The notes: generated by a model from the sequence alone, not told the origin. DNA of 32,855 nt from Thermoplasmata archaeon (GCA_021809545.1 JAKAYL010000016.1:1-32855); one strand, 5' to 3'. Positions 15,723 through 23,755 are shown, counted from the first letter of the stretch. Program-made: numbers and translations.

Positions 15723-16232
15723 ATGCAGCGGACAACGGAGACCGTCGTGAGTCCGCCTCTCACGATCCGAAAGGCGGAAGCGAGAGACATGGAAGCCCTG
15801 GCATCCCTCCTGGTGCGCTTGAAACGATTGAACTCGGAATTCGATCCCCTGCTCACGGTCCGGGCCGATATCCAAGAGAAAGCGCTCCATATCCTCCAGA
15901 ACGATCTCGCAGACAAGAATTCTCTCCTCTTGGCGGTCGAGGGAAGCGGAGACGACAAGGGCAAGGTCATCGGAGTCGCTCGCGGAGCGGTCCGCGAGAG
16001 AACCTTCTACAGCCCCACCAAGGAAGGGGTCATCATGGACATCTACCTCATGCCCGCCTACCGCCGCTCGGGGGAAGGCGCTCTCCTCCTCAAGGAGACG
16101 ATGGAACGGCTCAAGACCATGGGGGCCGGGATCGTGACCGCCGAGTTCCCCTCCCAGAATGTCATCGCCGTCAAGTTCTACGCCAAGCACGGTTTCCGCC
16201 CCATCACTTCGCACCACGCCAAGGGAGTCTAG
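15723..16232 (+). CDS. GNAT-family N-acetyltransferase
   Basis: A 169-aa single-domain GNAT. Motif A is IMDIYLMPAYRRSGEGALLL, with R-R-x-G-x-G as the acetyl-CoA pyrophosphate loop. The C-terminal motif B is VIAVKFYAKHGFRPI, the usual N-A-x-x-F-Y-x-x-x-G-F helix and strand. The helical N-terminal half (about 17-70) varies among relatives and probably recognises the acceptor, which is unknown. ATG 15723 follows the malic enzyme stop after only two bases, so the two are translated together. Lysine acetylation of malic enzyme by its neighbour is an obvious thought but only inference. Confidence 0.85.
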   Translation: MQRTTETVVSPPLTIRKAEARDMEALASLLVRLKRLNSEFDPLLTVRADIQEKALHILQNDLADKNSLLLAVEGSGDDKGKVIGVARGAVRERTFYSPTKEGVIMDIYLMPAYRRSGEGALLLKETMERLKTMGAGIVTAEFPSQNVIAVKFYAKHGFRPITSHHAKGV

Positions 16233-16237
16233 GGAGG
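16233..16237 (+). promoter_or_regulatory. Shine-Dalgarno site of the UspA gene
   Basis: GGAGG, 9 nt before ATG 16247 and starting directly at the stop of the acetyltransferase gene. It is one of the clearest ribosome-binding sites in the window and marks an internal cistron. Confidence 0.6.
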
Positions 16238-16246
16238 AGACAGAAG

Positions 16247-16681
16247 ATGCTTGGAAAGATCGTAGTCGCCGTGGACGGTTCGCCGCACGCGGAACGGGCG
16301 CTCGAGGTCGCGGTCGATCTCGCGAAGAAATACCAGTCGGAACTCGACATCGTGACCGTCATCCCCACGATGGTCGTCGTCGCTTCTACCGAGCCGTGGG
16401 TGCCCCCTCAACTGCCGGAAACCGAGACCAAGTACTACCACGACCTCATCGAGAAGGCGACCCGGAAGGCGACCGAGCTCGGGGTCCCCCCGAAGAAGAC
16501 CCTCTGCCTGGAAGGGCACGTCGTCGACGAGCTCCTCGCGTTCACCGAGAAGGAGCTCCCGGACCTCTTCATCGTCGGCTCCCGCGGGCTCTCGACCGCC
16601 CGACGGCTCCTCCTGGGGAGCGTCTCCGATGCCCTGGTCCACCACGTGAAGTGCCCGATCCTCATCGTCAAGCGAGGGTAA
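16247..16681 (+). CDS. Universal stress protein (UspA family, ATP-binding type)
   Basis: A 144-aa single Usp domain. It begins KIVVAVDGSPHAERAL, the first strand and Asp-binding loop, and ends GSRGLSTARRLLLGSVSDAL followed by VHHVKCPILIVK. The G-2x-G-9x-G-(S/T) motif is the ATP-binding signature of the MJ0577 class. Such proteins bind nucleotide and act as dimers in stress or energy signalling; the target is unknown. It is the last gene of the malic enzyme-GNAT-UspA unit, 14 bp after the acetyltransferase stop. A 77-bp gap with a weak TATA-like island separates it from the next gene. Confidence 0.92.
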   Translation: MLGKIVVAVDGSPHAERALEVAVDLAKKYQSELDIVTVIPTMVVVASTEPWVPPQLPETETKYYHDLIEKATRKATELGVPPKKTLCLEGHVVDELLAFTEKELPDLFIVGSRGLSTARRLLLGSVSDALVHHVKCPILIVKRG

Positions 16682-16758
16682 GTCCCCGGGCATTTCTGGT
16701 CAGCCCCCGACCCTCCTTTCGCAAAGCTTAGAAGCCCCGCTCTCTTCTTGCATCTTCC

Positions 16759-17769
16759 ATGGCCGAGATATCCGCTATTGTTCTTGTCGGAGGACTCGGG
16801 ACGCGGCTGCGTCCGGTGACCTACACGGTCCCGAAGCAGCTCATCCCGATCGCGGGACAATGCGCCCTCTACCATGCCTTCGACGTGCTCCCACCCTCGG
16901 TCGGGAAGATCGGCCTCGCCTGCGGCTACAAGGCCGAGGAGATCGAGCTGTACTTGAAGCGACATCCCTACCCCACGCCTGTCGAAGTGGTCCGCGAGGA
17001 GACGCCGCTCGGCACGGGAGGCGGCATGAAGAATGCCGAGAGGTTCGCGACAGACCCCTTCGTCCTGCTCAACGGGGACGTGGTGAGCGGGGTCGACGTG
17101 GAGGCGATGCTCTCCCTTCTGGAGGAACGGAAGGCCTTCGGGGTCATGAGCCTCTACAAGGTCGACGACACCTCGCCCTACGGCGTCGCGGAACTCGACC
17201 CCGAGGGTCGCATCCAGCGCTTCGTGGAAAAGCCCCCGAAGGACCAGTCCCCCTCCCCCTGGATCAACGCCGGTGCGGGAGTGTGGAGACGGGATGTCCT
17301 CAGCGCCATCCCCGCAGGCAAGGTCGTGAGCTTCGAGCGGGAGATCGTCCCGGACATCCTCCCGAAGGGAGTCTACGGATTCTGTTTCAAGAACTGGTGG
17401 GAAGATGCGGGGACCCCCGAGCGCGTGCTCAACGCGCAGAGGCTTCTGTTCGACCACCCGGACCGACGCAGAACCCCCTGGACCACCCCGGAGGGGAAGG
17501 ACGTACATCCCCCCGTCGCAGTCGGAAAGGACTGCCAGGTGGTGGGCCGAAAAGTGGGCCCCTACGTGACCCTAGGGGATGGGGTGATCCTCGAAGAGGG
17601 GTGCATCGTGGAGGACTCCATCCTCATGGACGGAGTCCGGGTCGGCAAGGGGGCCATGGTCGTGCATTCGATCCTCGGACCAGGGTACGCCGTCCCTCCT
17701 GAGACCATCGTCGAGAAGGAGTGCCGGGCCCTTGAGAACGGTCCCGCATCTGATTGGCGCCACCCGTAG
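16759..17769 (+). CDS. Sugar-phosphate nucleotidyltransferase (mannose-1-P guanylyltransferase/glucose-1-P type) with left-handed beta-helix tail
   Basis: Makes an NDP-sugar from a sugar 1-phosphate. The 336-aa protein has the nucleotide loop LVGGLGTRLRPVTYTVPKQL (residues 9-28), a second substrate loop TPLGTGGGMKNA, LLNGDVV with the metal-binding Asp, VEKPPKD, INAGAGVW, and WEDAGTPERVL. From about residue 245, hexapeptide-like turns (VAVGKDCQVV, VGPYVTLGDGV, ILEEGCIVEDS) form a beta-helix domain. Which base and sugar are used cannot be told; archaeal relatives include GDP-mannose and UDP/dTDP-glucose enzymes. It could feed the surface glycan suggested by the flippase and sequon-rich protein to its right. 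A weak TTAGAA box 26-31 nt upstream suggests a leaderless single-gene transcript. Confidence 0.87.
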   Translation: MAEISAIVLVGGLGTRLRPVTYTVPKQLIPIAGQCALYHAFDVLPPSVGKIGLACGYKAEEIELYLKRHPYPTPVEVVREETPLGTGGGMKNAERFATDPFVLLNGDVVSGVDVEAMLSLLEERKAFGVMSLYKVDDTSPYGVAELDPEGRIQRFVEKPPKDQSPSPWINAGAGVWRRDVLSAIPAGKVVSFEREIVPDILPKGVYGFCFKNWWEDAGTPERVLNAQRLLFDHPDRRRTPWTTPEGKDVHPPVAVGKDCQVVGRKVGPYVTLGDGVILEEGCIVEDSILMDGVRVGKGAMVVHSILGPGYAVPPETIVEKECRALENGPASDWRHP

Positions 17770-17844
17770 CTTCGTGGCCAAAGGCCCGGAGTCTCGGCGC
17801 TCTAGGTACACATTACCGCCCGCATCACGGAGGCGGATTTCTGC

Positions 17845-17865
17845 GGACCCGGAGGCTGCGGGTCC
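17845..17865. terminator. GC-rich 7-bp hairpin between convergent genes
   Basis: GGACCCG and CGGGTCC pair around a 7-nt loop in the 160-bp gap between the convergent nucleotidyltransferase and acyl-CoA synthetase genes. No T-tract follows on either strand, so termination is a guess from position. The rest of the gap shows nothing recognisable. Confidence 0.25.
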
Positions 17866-17929
17866 TTGGACGGGTCGTCGGGACGGTGAGTGAGCGCCAC
17901 GCCGACGCTCCCGGGTGATCTCACGGGGC

Positions 17930-20623
17930 TCACCGTTTCTTTGCCCCAACGGGGATCTCGGATTCAGGTGGGGCGACCCGGATCCGTGCATCGACCACGG
18001 CGTACCCCCTGCCCTCCGGGAGCACCATGACCGGATTCAGATCGAGCTCGACGATCCCCTGCAGGTCGGCCGCCATGCGGCCCACCCGGAGAAGCAACTG
18101 CTGGAGCGCAGCCACATCGTGCTTGGGACCTCCCCGATAGCCCGTGAGGAGAGGGTAGGTTTTGAGCGAGGAGACCATCTCGCCGGCGTCGAAGTCACTA
18201 AGGGGGGCGAGGTGGACGGAAACATCCTTGACCAGTTCGACGAGGGTACCTCCGGCCCCGCAGGCGACCACAGGGCCGAATGTGGGGTCGTGCGTCACCC
18301 CGACGAGCATCTCGACCGCCTGAGTGATCATCGGCTGGACCAAGTAGCCGGAGAGTCTGATCCCCGCGGTGTCAAGTCGGTTGGACAAGGCCCGTGCCGC
18401 ACGGACCACCTCCTCCTTGCCTTGGAGATCGAGCGTGACGGCCCCGGCATCCCGCTTGTGGAGCAGACCGGGTGCGACCCCCTTGAGCACAACGGGACCC
18501 CCTATCTCCTCCGCCGCCTGGCCGGCCGCCTCCGGGGTAGGGCAAAGCCGCGTGCTCACGGTCGGAATCCCGCAGTAGCCCAAGAGCTCGTTCACCTTGT
18601 CGGGGGGAAGCCATCCTGTCCCGGCCGAGATGCTGGCGCCGACCAGGGCCGCGGCCTTTGCCTTCTGTGAGTCGTTGAAGGTGGGGACAGTGCCTTCGGG
18701 CTTCCGCAACCACTCGGCGTACTCCACGGTCTTCGAGAGCGCCGCCACAGCGGCCTCAGGGAATTGGAACGTGGGGACCTTCACCTCTCCGTCCGAGAGG
18801 ACTGGAGGGACGTCCTTGCTGGAGACCAGCACAGCGACGATCGGAAGCTTTCCCCCGACGTCCCGAGCCGCCCGCACGATGCTCGCGCCCACCTCGGCGA
18901 CCGTCAGGTTCAGGGGCGGAATGAAGATCACGATCAGCGCGTCCACTCCGGGCTCTGCGGCCATCGTCTTGATCGACTGGTAGTAGTTCTCAGCGGTCGC
19001 GGAGGCCACCATGTCGACCGGATTGCCCACCGAACTGTCCACGTGCAGGAAGCGGCGGAGCGCTCCTTGGGTCTCTTTCGAAGTCTCAGGAACTCGCAAG
19101 CCGGTGCTCTCGCAGGCGTCGGTGGCAAGGATCCCCGCGCCTCCGGCATTCGTGATGATCCCCACGTTCCGTCCCTTGGGGAGGGGTTGGCAATCTAGGA
19201 GGGCCGTCACACTGAACATGTCGCCGAGGGTGTCGGTGCGGATGACCCCGCACTCCCGGAAGAGGGCCTCGACGGTCACGTTGGAGGTGGCGAGGAGGGC
19301 CCCGGTATGGGACTGTGTCGCCCGGAAGCCCGCCGAGGAACGGCCTCCTTTGACCACCACGATCGGCTTCTTCCGGGACACGCGCCGGGCGATCCGGGCA
19401 AACTTGCGGGGATTCCCGAAGGACTCCAGGTAGAGCAGGATGATCTTCGTGTCGGGGTCCGTCTCCCAGTAGGTTAGAAGGTCGTTCCCAGAAATGTCGG
19501 CCTTGTTCCCCACCGAGACAAAGCTGGACATTCCGTGCCCCCGGCTGTTCGAGTAGTCGATCAAGGCGAGGCCCACTGCCCCCGACTGTGAGAGGATCCC
19601 GATCGCCCCCCGTGAGGGGACATTCGCGGAGAACTGCGCGTTCAGGCTCACCTCGGGGTGGGTATTGGCGAGGCCCATGCAGTTCGGACCGATGAGACGC
19701 ATCCCGTGCTTCCTGCAGGTGTCCACGAGCTGACGTTGGAGGTCCTTTCCTTGCGCTCCCGATTCGGCAAATCCTGCCGAGATCACGAGCACGGAGCGGA
19801 CGCCTTTCTGGGCGCACTGCTCCACCACCGCCAGCACGGCCGGCGAGGGAACCGCCACGATGGCCAGATCCACCGGTCCCGGACAGTCGAGTACCGTCCG
19901 GTAGGCGAGAACGGACTGGACGACCCCGGTCGTTGCGTTGACGGGATAGACGGGCCCGGGGAACCCACCGCTGAGACAGTTGTGGAAGAGCTCGCCCCCG
20001 ATGGTTCCCCGCTGGCGCGAAGCTCCGACGACCGCGATGGATCGAGGTCGAAGGAACCCGCGGACCGCAGCGGCGTTCGCTACAGCCTCCCGGGCCTCGA
20101 ACCGCGCGAGGACATCCGGGGAGAAGGAGGTGGGGTGCGTGATCCGCATCAGTCCGGGCTCGTAGCGATGGGTGAGGGGAAAACCCAGGTCCCGGACGAC
20201 CGAGACCACCCGAAGATTGTCGGGGGAGATGAGGTATTCCATGATGCTGATCCCGGCTTCGCTCGCCGCTTCGGACAGTTGTCCCAGGAGGATCGTCCCG
20301 AGTCCCTTTCCCATCATGGCCTCCGACACCAGAACGCCGGCCTCAGCAACCTCCTTCGAGGCTGTGTGATAGGAGGCCTGGGCCACGATCTTCCCCTCGT
20401 GCCATCCCAGCAAGGTGAACACTTTCTCTGATGGCAGCAACCACTGAAGCAGGGATTCGTGGTCTGAAACCGCCCCGCTGAACCTCCGGCCCAATGCTTC
20501 CGGGCTCAAACCCTTCAGAAACTCTAGCAGTGAGGCCCTATCGTTGGCGGTCGCAGGCGTGACGCGGACCAGTGAGCCATCACTCAGCACCACATCGGAG
20601 TTGAAACGAAGGGAAATCTCCAT
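17930..20623 (-). CDS. GNAT-ADP-forming acyl-CoA synthetase fusion (Pat/ACD-like)
   Basis: An 897-aa chain in four parts: an N-terminal GNAT acetyltransferase (about 15-165; acetyl-CoA loop around MMGKGLGTIL), a CoA-binding Rossmann domain (about 188-285; RSIAVVGASRQRGTIG), a succinyl-CoA-ligase-like domain (about 320-470; ILSQSGAVG) and an ATP-grasp domain (about 660-890; GGPVVLKGVAPGLLHKRDAG). In acyl-CoA synthetases (ADP-forming) a phosphohistidine relays phosphate; the matching His439 in TQSHTGALL is present. Bacterial Pat lysine acetyltransferases with this composition have, as I recall, lost that residue. This protein could therefore make acyl-CoA/ATP, acetylate proteins, or both. ATG 20623 is preferred to the TTG at 20629 because a CTTTAA box lies 27 nt upstream. 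It stands alone on this strand. Confidence 0.87.
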   Translation of the reverse strand: MEISLRFNSDVVLSDGSLVRVTPATANDRASLLEFLKGLSPEALGRRFSGAVSDHESLLQWLLPSEKVFTLLGWHEGKIVAQASYHTASKEVAEAGVLVSEAMMGKGLGTILLGQLSEAASEAGISIMEYLISPDNLRVVSVVRDLGFPLTHRYEPGLMRITHPTSFSPDVLARFEAREAVANAAAVRGFLRPRSIAVVGASRQRGTIGGELFHNCLSGGFPGPVYPVNATTGVVQSVLAYRTVLDCPGPVDLAIVAVPSPAVLAVVEQCAQKGVRSVLVISAGFAESGAQGKDLQRQLVDTCRKHGMRLIGPNCMGLANTHPEVSLNAQFSANVPSRGAIGILSQSGAVGLALIDYSNSRGHGMSSFVSVGNKADISGNDLLTYWETDPDTKIILLYLESFGNPRKFARIARRVSRKKPIVVVKGGRSSAGFRATQSHTGALLATSNVTVEALFRECGVIRTDTLGDMFSVTALLDCQPLPKGRNVGIITNAGGAGILATDACESTGLRVPETSKETQGALRRFLHVDSSVGNPVDMVASATAENYYQSIKTMAAEPGVDALIVIFIPPLNLTVAEVGASIVRAARDVGGKLPIVAVLVSSKDVPPVLSDGEVKVPTFQFPEAAVAALSKTVEYAEWLRKPEGTVPTFNDSQKAKAAALVGASISAGTGWLPPDKVNELLGYCGIPTVSTRLCPTPEAAGQAAEEIGGPVVLKGVAPGLLHKRDAGAVTLDLQGKEEVVRAARALSNRLDTAGIRLSGYLVQPMITQAVEMLVGVTHDPTFGPVVACGAGGTLVELVKDVSVHLAPLSDFDAGEMVSSLKTYPLLTGYRGGPKHDVAALQQLLLRVGRMAADLQGIVELDLNPVMVLPEGRGYAVVDARIRVAPPESEIPVGAKKR

Positions 20624-20647
20624 GATCAAGGAAAGAACGGTGAAGGG

Positions 20648-20653
20648 TTAAAG
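20648..20653 (-). promoter_or_regulatory. TATA-like box of the acyl-CoA synthetase gene
   Basis: CTTTAA on the minus strand, centred 27.5 nt before ATG 20623, the same spacing as at metG. This indicates a leaderless message and supports the ATG start. Confidence 0.45.
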
Positions 20654-20795
20654 CCCTGCGCCCCACTGATTTACACAAAGGTACGCGGAAAAATCCGGGC
20701 TAGAGTCGCATCCGCCAGACCTCGCCGTCACTAGCAGAGCGACCGGCACACCCACGGGGACCTGGGATCCCCACGCAAGAGGTAAGAGGGAAGAG

Positions 20796-21620
20796 TTACG
20801 TCTCGGCGGAACCGGGGGTCTTTCGCGCGGGCAGTTTCGAGGATTCGAGGAGGGAGACCGCCTGGTCCACCGTCGCGTTCTCGTGAACCACGGCACGGAC
20901 CGCCCGGATCATGGAGACCGGGTGCTCGGACTGCCAGATGTTCCGGCCCATGTCCACACCCACGGCGCCCAATTCGATCGAGCTCCGGACCAGTTCCAGC
21001 GCCTCCCGGTCCGTCTTGAACTTGGGGCCGCCGGCCACTACGATGGGGACGGGGCAGCCTTCCACCACCTTCTCGAAGCCGTCACAATAGTACGTCTTGA
21101 CCACGTGGGCCCCGAGCTCGGCCGAGATCCGGCAGGCCAGCGAGAGATATCGGGCATCCCGCTTCTCCAATTCCTTTCCGACCGCGGTGATGGCGAGGAC
21201 CGGCATCCCGTAACGCTCCCCTTCGTCGACCAGCTTGGCCAGGTTGACGAGGGACTGGTGCTCATGCTTCGAACCGATGAAGACCGAGAGGGCCACAGCG
21301 GACGCGTTGAGCCGGAGGGCCTCCTCCAGGGAGGTGGTGAGGTCTTCGTTGGAGAGATCCTCGTTCAGGACGCTGGCGCCTCCCGATACCCGCAGAATCA
21401 CCGGGGTTTCGGAGGTGGCGTCGAGAGATGTACGCAACACCCCTCGGGTCAGAGCAATGGCATCGCAATAGGGGAGAAGGGGCCCTATCGTCTCCCGGGG
21501 CTTCTCGAGACGGTGCGTAGGACCCATGAAGTACCCGTGGTCCACCGCGAGCATCACGGAACGTCCCGTGCTGGGTTTGATCATCCTCGCCAACCGGTTC
21601 TTGAGCCCCCAGTCCCCCAT
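20796..21620 (-). CDS. LsrF-like class I aldolase/thiolase (DhnA family)
   Basis: A 274-aa TIM-barrel protein very close in pattern to E. coli LsrF, which cleaves 3-hydroxy-5-phosphonooxypentane-2,4-dione in autoinducer-2 breakdown. Shared marks are RMIKPSTGRSVMLAVDHGYF (12-31), TRGVLR (58-63), RVSGGASVL, FIGSKHEHQS (114-123), AVGKEL, Lys175 in AHVVKTYY, CPVPIVVAGGPK, and GVDMGRNIWQSEHPV. No other lsr genes are present, so AI-2 degradation is unlikely to be its job. A class I aldolase that makes or cleaves short keto-sugar phosphates is more plausible, including the DKFP needed by the chorismate operon; this is inference. A weak TAATTC box 25-30 nt upstream of ATG 21620 suggests leaderless transcription. 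It is divergent from the helicase gene. Confidence 0.82.
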   Translation of the reverse strand: MGDWGLKNRLARMIKPSTGRSVMLAVDHGYFMGPTHRLEKPRETIGPLLPYCDAIALTRGVLRTSLDATSETPVILRVSGGASVLNEDLSNEDLTTSLEEALRLNASAVALSVFIGSKHEHQSLVNLAKLVDEGERYGMPVLAITAVGKELEKRDARYLSLACRISAELGAHVVKTYYCDGFEKVVEGCPVPIVVAGGPKFKTDREALELVRSSIELGAVGVDMGRNIWQSEHPVSMIRAVRAVVHENATVDQAVSLLESSKLPARKTPGSAET

Positions 21621-21644
21621 CTCGATGCACCTAGGTTCCTCCCA

Positions 21645-21650
21645 GAATTA
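21645..21650 (-). promoter_or_regulatory. Weak TATA-like box of the LsrF-like gene
   Basis: TAATTC on the minus strand, centred 27.5 nt before the ATG at 21620. The sequence is a poor match, but its spacing equals that of the metG and acyl-CoA synthetase boxes. Confidence 0.3.
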
Positions 21651-21782
21651 GGGAGGGGATAGACTTTGCGGTCGCCCCGGAGCCCCCTTCCCGGGGGTCC
21701 GGACACGGAGGGGACTTACCTCGGAGCAAGAGGAAATGCTATGTAGAATGGGTAGGTCGTCGAGGAGAGTTCGCAGAGACCC

Positions 21783-23396
21783 ATGGCAGGCACGTTCGTA
21801 GAACATCCGGTGATCGTGCCCGGGTCCCTGGAGGAGAGGGCATACCAGCGGACCATTGCCCACCATGCTCTCCGTGAGAACCTTCTGATCGTCCTCCCCA
21901 CAGGACTTGGGAAAACCGCCATTGCGATCCGAGTCATGGCCCAGTACCTGCAGGAGGACCCGAGGCGGGCGGTGCTCTTCATGGCCCCCACCCGACCGCT
22001 GGTGGAGCAGCACGCCCGGTTCGTCCAGGAAACTCTGAAGGTCCCCCCTCCGGTCGTCTGGACGGGGGTCCTCACTCCCGGCCGCCGCCAGGTGGGTTCC
22101 CTCGAGGGCAAGGTCGTGGTCGCCACCCCACAGGTGATCGCAAACGATCTCGCGAGCGGTTCGCTCGACATCACCCAATTCTCCCTGATCGTTTTCGACG
22201 AGGTCCACCGTGCCACGGGGAACTATCCCTATGTGGCCATTGCGGATGCCTATCGGAACTCCTCGGCCGGGCGCATTCTCGGGATGACCGCTTCGCCTGG
22301 GAACAGCCTCGAGAAGATACGAGAGGTGATGGATGCCCTTTCGGTCCGACCCTCCGGCCTGGAAGTACGGGATGGGGCCGAGGAGGACGTCGGCCGGTAC
22401 ATCCACGGTGTGCAGATAGAGCAGGTGCATGTTGACGCTCCCCAGAACCTTCTCGATGCGGCGCGGCTTCTCCGGGATTCTCTCGACCGGACCGCCCGCG
22501 CCCTCCAGGACTCCGGCTATCTTTCCTCTCGGGAGAACGTGACCCGCCGAACCCTTCTGGACGCCGGGGCTCGGCTCCGGTCCGCAGTGGAGGGCCATCG
22601 GATGCGGGGAGAGAAGATCCCCCCGGGAATCTGGCAGGCGGTCTCGCGGCAATCGGTGGCCATGAAGCTCACGCATGCCATCGAGCTCATCGAGACCCAG
22701 GGGATCGATTCCCTCGAGAGGTACATCGATAGGATGACCAAGGAATCCAAGTCCCGGTCTCCTTCCACGCGCATGTTCCTCGGAGATGCCAACGTGCAGC
22801 GCGCTCTCGAGGCCCTTCGACAGGCCAAGTCGGAGCACCCCAAGATCGCCGAGGCCGTGCGGCTCGTGAAGGATGAGATCCTCTGGCGGCAGGGTGCGAA
22901 GGTGATCCTGTTCACGCACTATCGCGACACGGCGGACATCATGGTCCACCAGCTCCTCGCGCTGCACGAGCCGCAGATCGTCCCGGCCCGGTTTGTTGGA
23001 CAGGCGAGCCATGGCAAGGAGGACGCAGGGCTCTCCCAGAAGGAGCAGGTCAGGATCCTCGAGGACTTCAAGGAGGGACGGATCAACTGCCTCGTCGCCA
23101 CCTCGGTCGCGGAAGAGGGGCTCGACATACCGGCGACCGACCTCGTGATCTTCTACGAACCGGTCCCCTCCGAGATCCGGACCATTCAGCGGCGGGGCCG
23201 GACGGGGCGATCCCGGGCAGGCCGCGTGGTTCTGCTGCTGACCCGGGGCACGCAGGACGTCTCCACACACTTCTCCGCCCGGGGGAAGGAGTCGCGGATG
23301 AAGCGCCTCATCGAGCAGCTCAAGGAAGACGCGCGCGGTTCGGTTCCCCGGAAGGCAGCGGGCCAGACCAAGTTGGACTCCTACGCCCCGGACTGA
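21783..23396 (+). CDS. Hef-like superfamily 2 DNA helicase without nuclease domain
   Basis: A 537-aa helicase of the Hef/FANCM branch, which remodels stalled forks and branched DNA. Motifs: Walker A PTGLGKTA (39-46), APTRPLVEQH (68-77), DEVH (139-142) in FDEVHRATGNYPY, TASPG (169-173), a helical insertion between the two RecA domains (about 225-370) typical of Hef, VATSVAEEGLDIP, and QRRGRTGRSRAG as motif VI. Full-length euryarchaeal Hef continues into an XPF nuclease and HhH domain; here the chain ends soon after the helicase. The last residues contain QTKLDSYA (528-535), resembling a PCNA-interacting peptide. A TATA-like GCTATGTAGA lies about 40 nt before ATG 21783. The long ORF on the opposite strand (21648-23723) is a shadow. 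Confidence 0.9.
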   Translation: MAGTFVEHPVIVPGSLEERAYQRTIAHHALRENLLIVLPTGLGKTAIAIRVMAQYLQEDPRRAVLFMAPTRPLVEQHARFVQETLKVPPPVVWTGVLTPGRRQVGSLEGKVVVATPQVIANDLASGSLDITQFSLIVFDEVHRATGNYPYVAIADAYRNSSAGRILGMTASPGNSLEKIREVMDALSVRPSGLEVRDGAEEDVGRYIHGVQIEQVHVDAPQNLLDAARLLRDSLDRTARALQDSGYLSSRENVTRRTLLDAGARLRSAVEGHRMRGEKIPPGIWQAVSRQSVAMKLTHAIELIETQGIDSLERYIDRMTKESKSRSPSTRMFLGDANVQRALEALRQAKSEHPKIAEAVRLVKDEILWRQGAKVILFTHYRDTADIMVHQLLALHEPQIVPARFVGQASHGKEDAGLSQKEQVRILEDFKEGRINCLVATSVAEEGLDIPATDLVIFYEPVPSEIRTIQRRGRTGRSRAGRVVLLLTRGTQDVSTHFSARGKESRMKRLIEQLKEDARGSVPRKAAGQTKLDSYAPD

Positions 23397-23486
23397 AAGC
23401 CGGGGAAGGCTCCTTCCGGGACCCCCGAATCCACCGAGGGAGACGGAATAGCTGAAATAGGCAGGTAGTCTGGCTGAGGGCGAAGT

Positions 23487-23714
23487 ATGAAAACCTACAT
23501 CAAGGTCCAACTGGACTCTGAAGGAGGCAGTTTCTCGGACATCGCGGAAGTTCTGGAAGACTTGGGTTTCCGGCCAGTGAAAGGGGAATATGACTTCGTC
23601 TACAATTGGGACAAGCACGCCACGGTGAAGGAATCCATCTGGTTCGCGGACAAGGTCCAGCTCGCCCTTCGCGGCCTCGGGGTCTGGTTCCGGGTCGAGA
23701 CCGTAGACACGTAG
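23487..23714 (+). CDS. Conserved-looking small hypothetical protein, 75 aa
   Basis: I do not recognise this protein. It is 75 aa, compact and without membrane segments. A beta-alpha-beta pattern can be read: strand MKTYIKVQLD, helix SDIAEVLEDLG, strands FRPVKGEYDFVYNW, helix ESIWFADKVQLALRGLG, and strand VWFRVETV. The amphipathic helices and hydrophobic strands suggest a real ferredoxin-like or ACT-sized fold. The aromatic cluster (Tyr, Phe, Tyr, Trp) in the middle is notable. It begins 90 bp after the helicase stop, with a faint AAATAG island about 30 nt upstream. The flippase gene follows on the same strand. Confidence 0.65.
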   Translation: MKTYIKVQLDSEGGSFSDIAEVLEDLGFRPVKGEYDFVYNWDKHATVKESIWFADKVQLALRGLGVWFRVETVDT

Positions 23715-23755
23715 AACCTTCATGCGGACCGGAGCTCACGCCCGGAGGTTCGGGT

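Noticed and set aside
17770-17929. Possible tRNA or small RNA gene in the convergent gap
   Set aside because: There is no T-loop consensus, cloverleaf or C/D box pair; only one simple hairpin is visible.
20796-21620. Autoinducer-2 degradation
   Set aside because: The protein resembles LsrF, but no lsrK, lsrG, lsrR or transporter genes are nearby, so the pathway is not supported.
21683-21697. CCCCC-TTCCC-GGGGG dyad between the LsrF-like and helicase genes
   Set aside because: Homopolymer arms of five bases are expected by chance in GC-rich intergenic DNA.
23404-23417. GGAAGG-CT-CCTTCC dyad after the helicase stop, considered as a terminator
   Set aside because: The loop is only two bases and no T-tract follows.
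21648-23723. 691-residue open frame on the minus strand
   Set aside because: It lies opposite the helicase and small gene, has a Pro/Gly/Arg/Leu-rich composition typical of a GC-rich antisense frame, and shows no motif.
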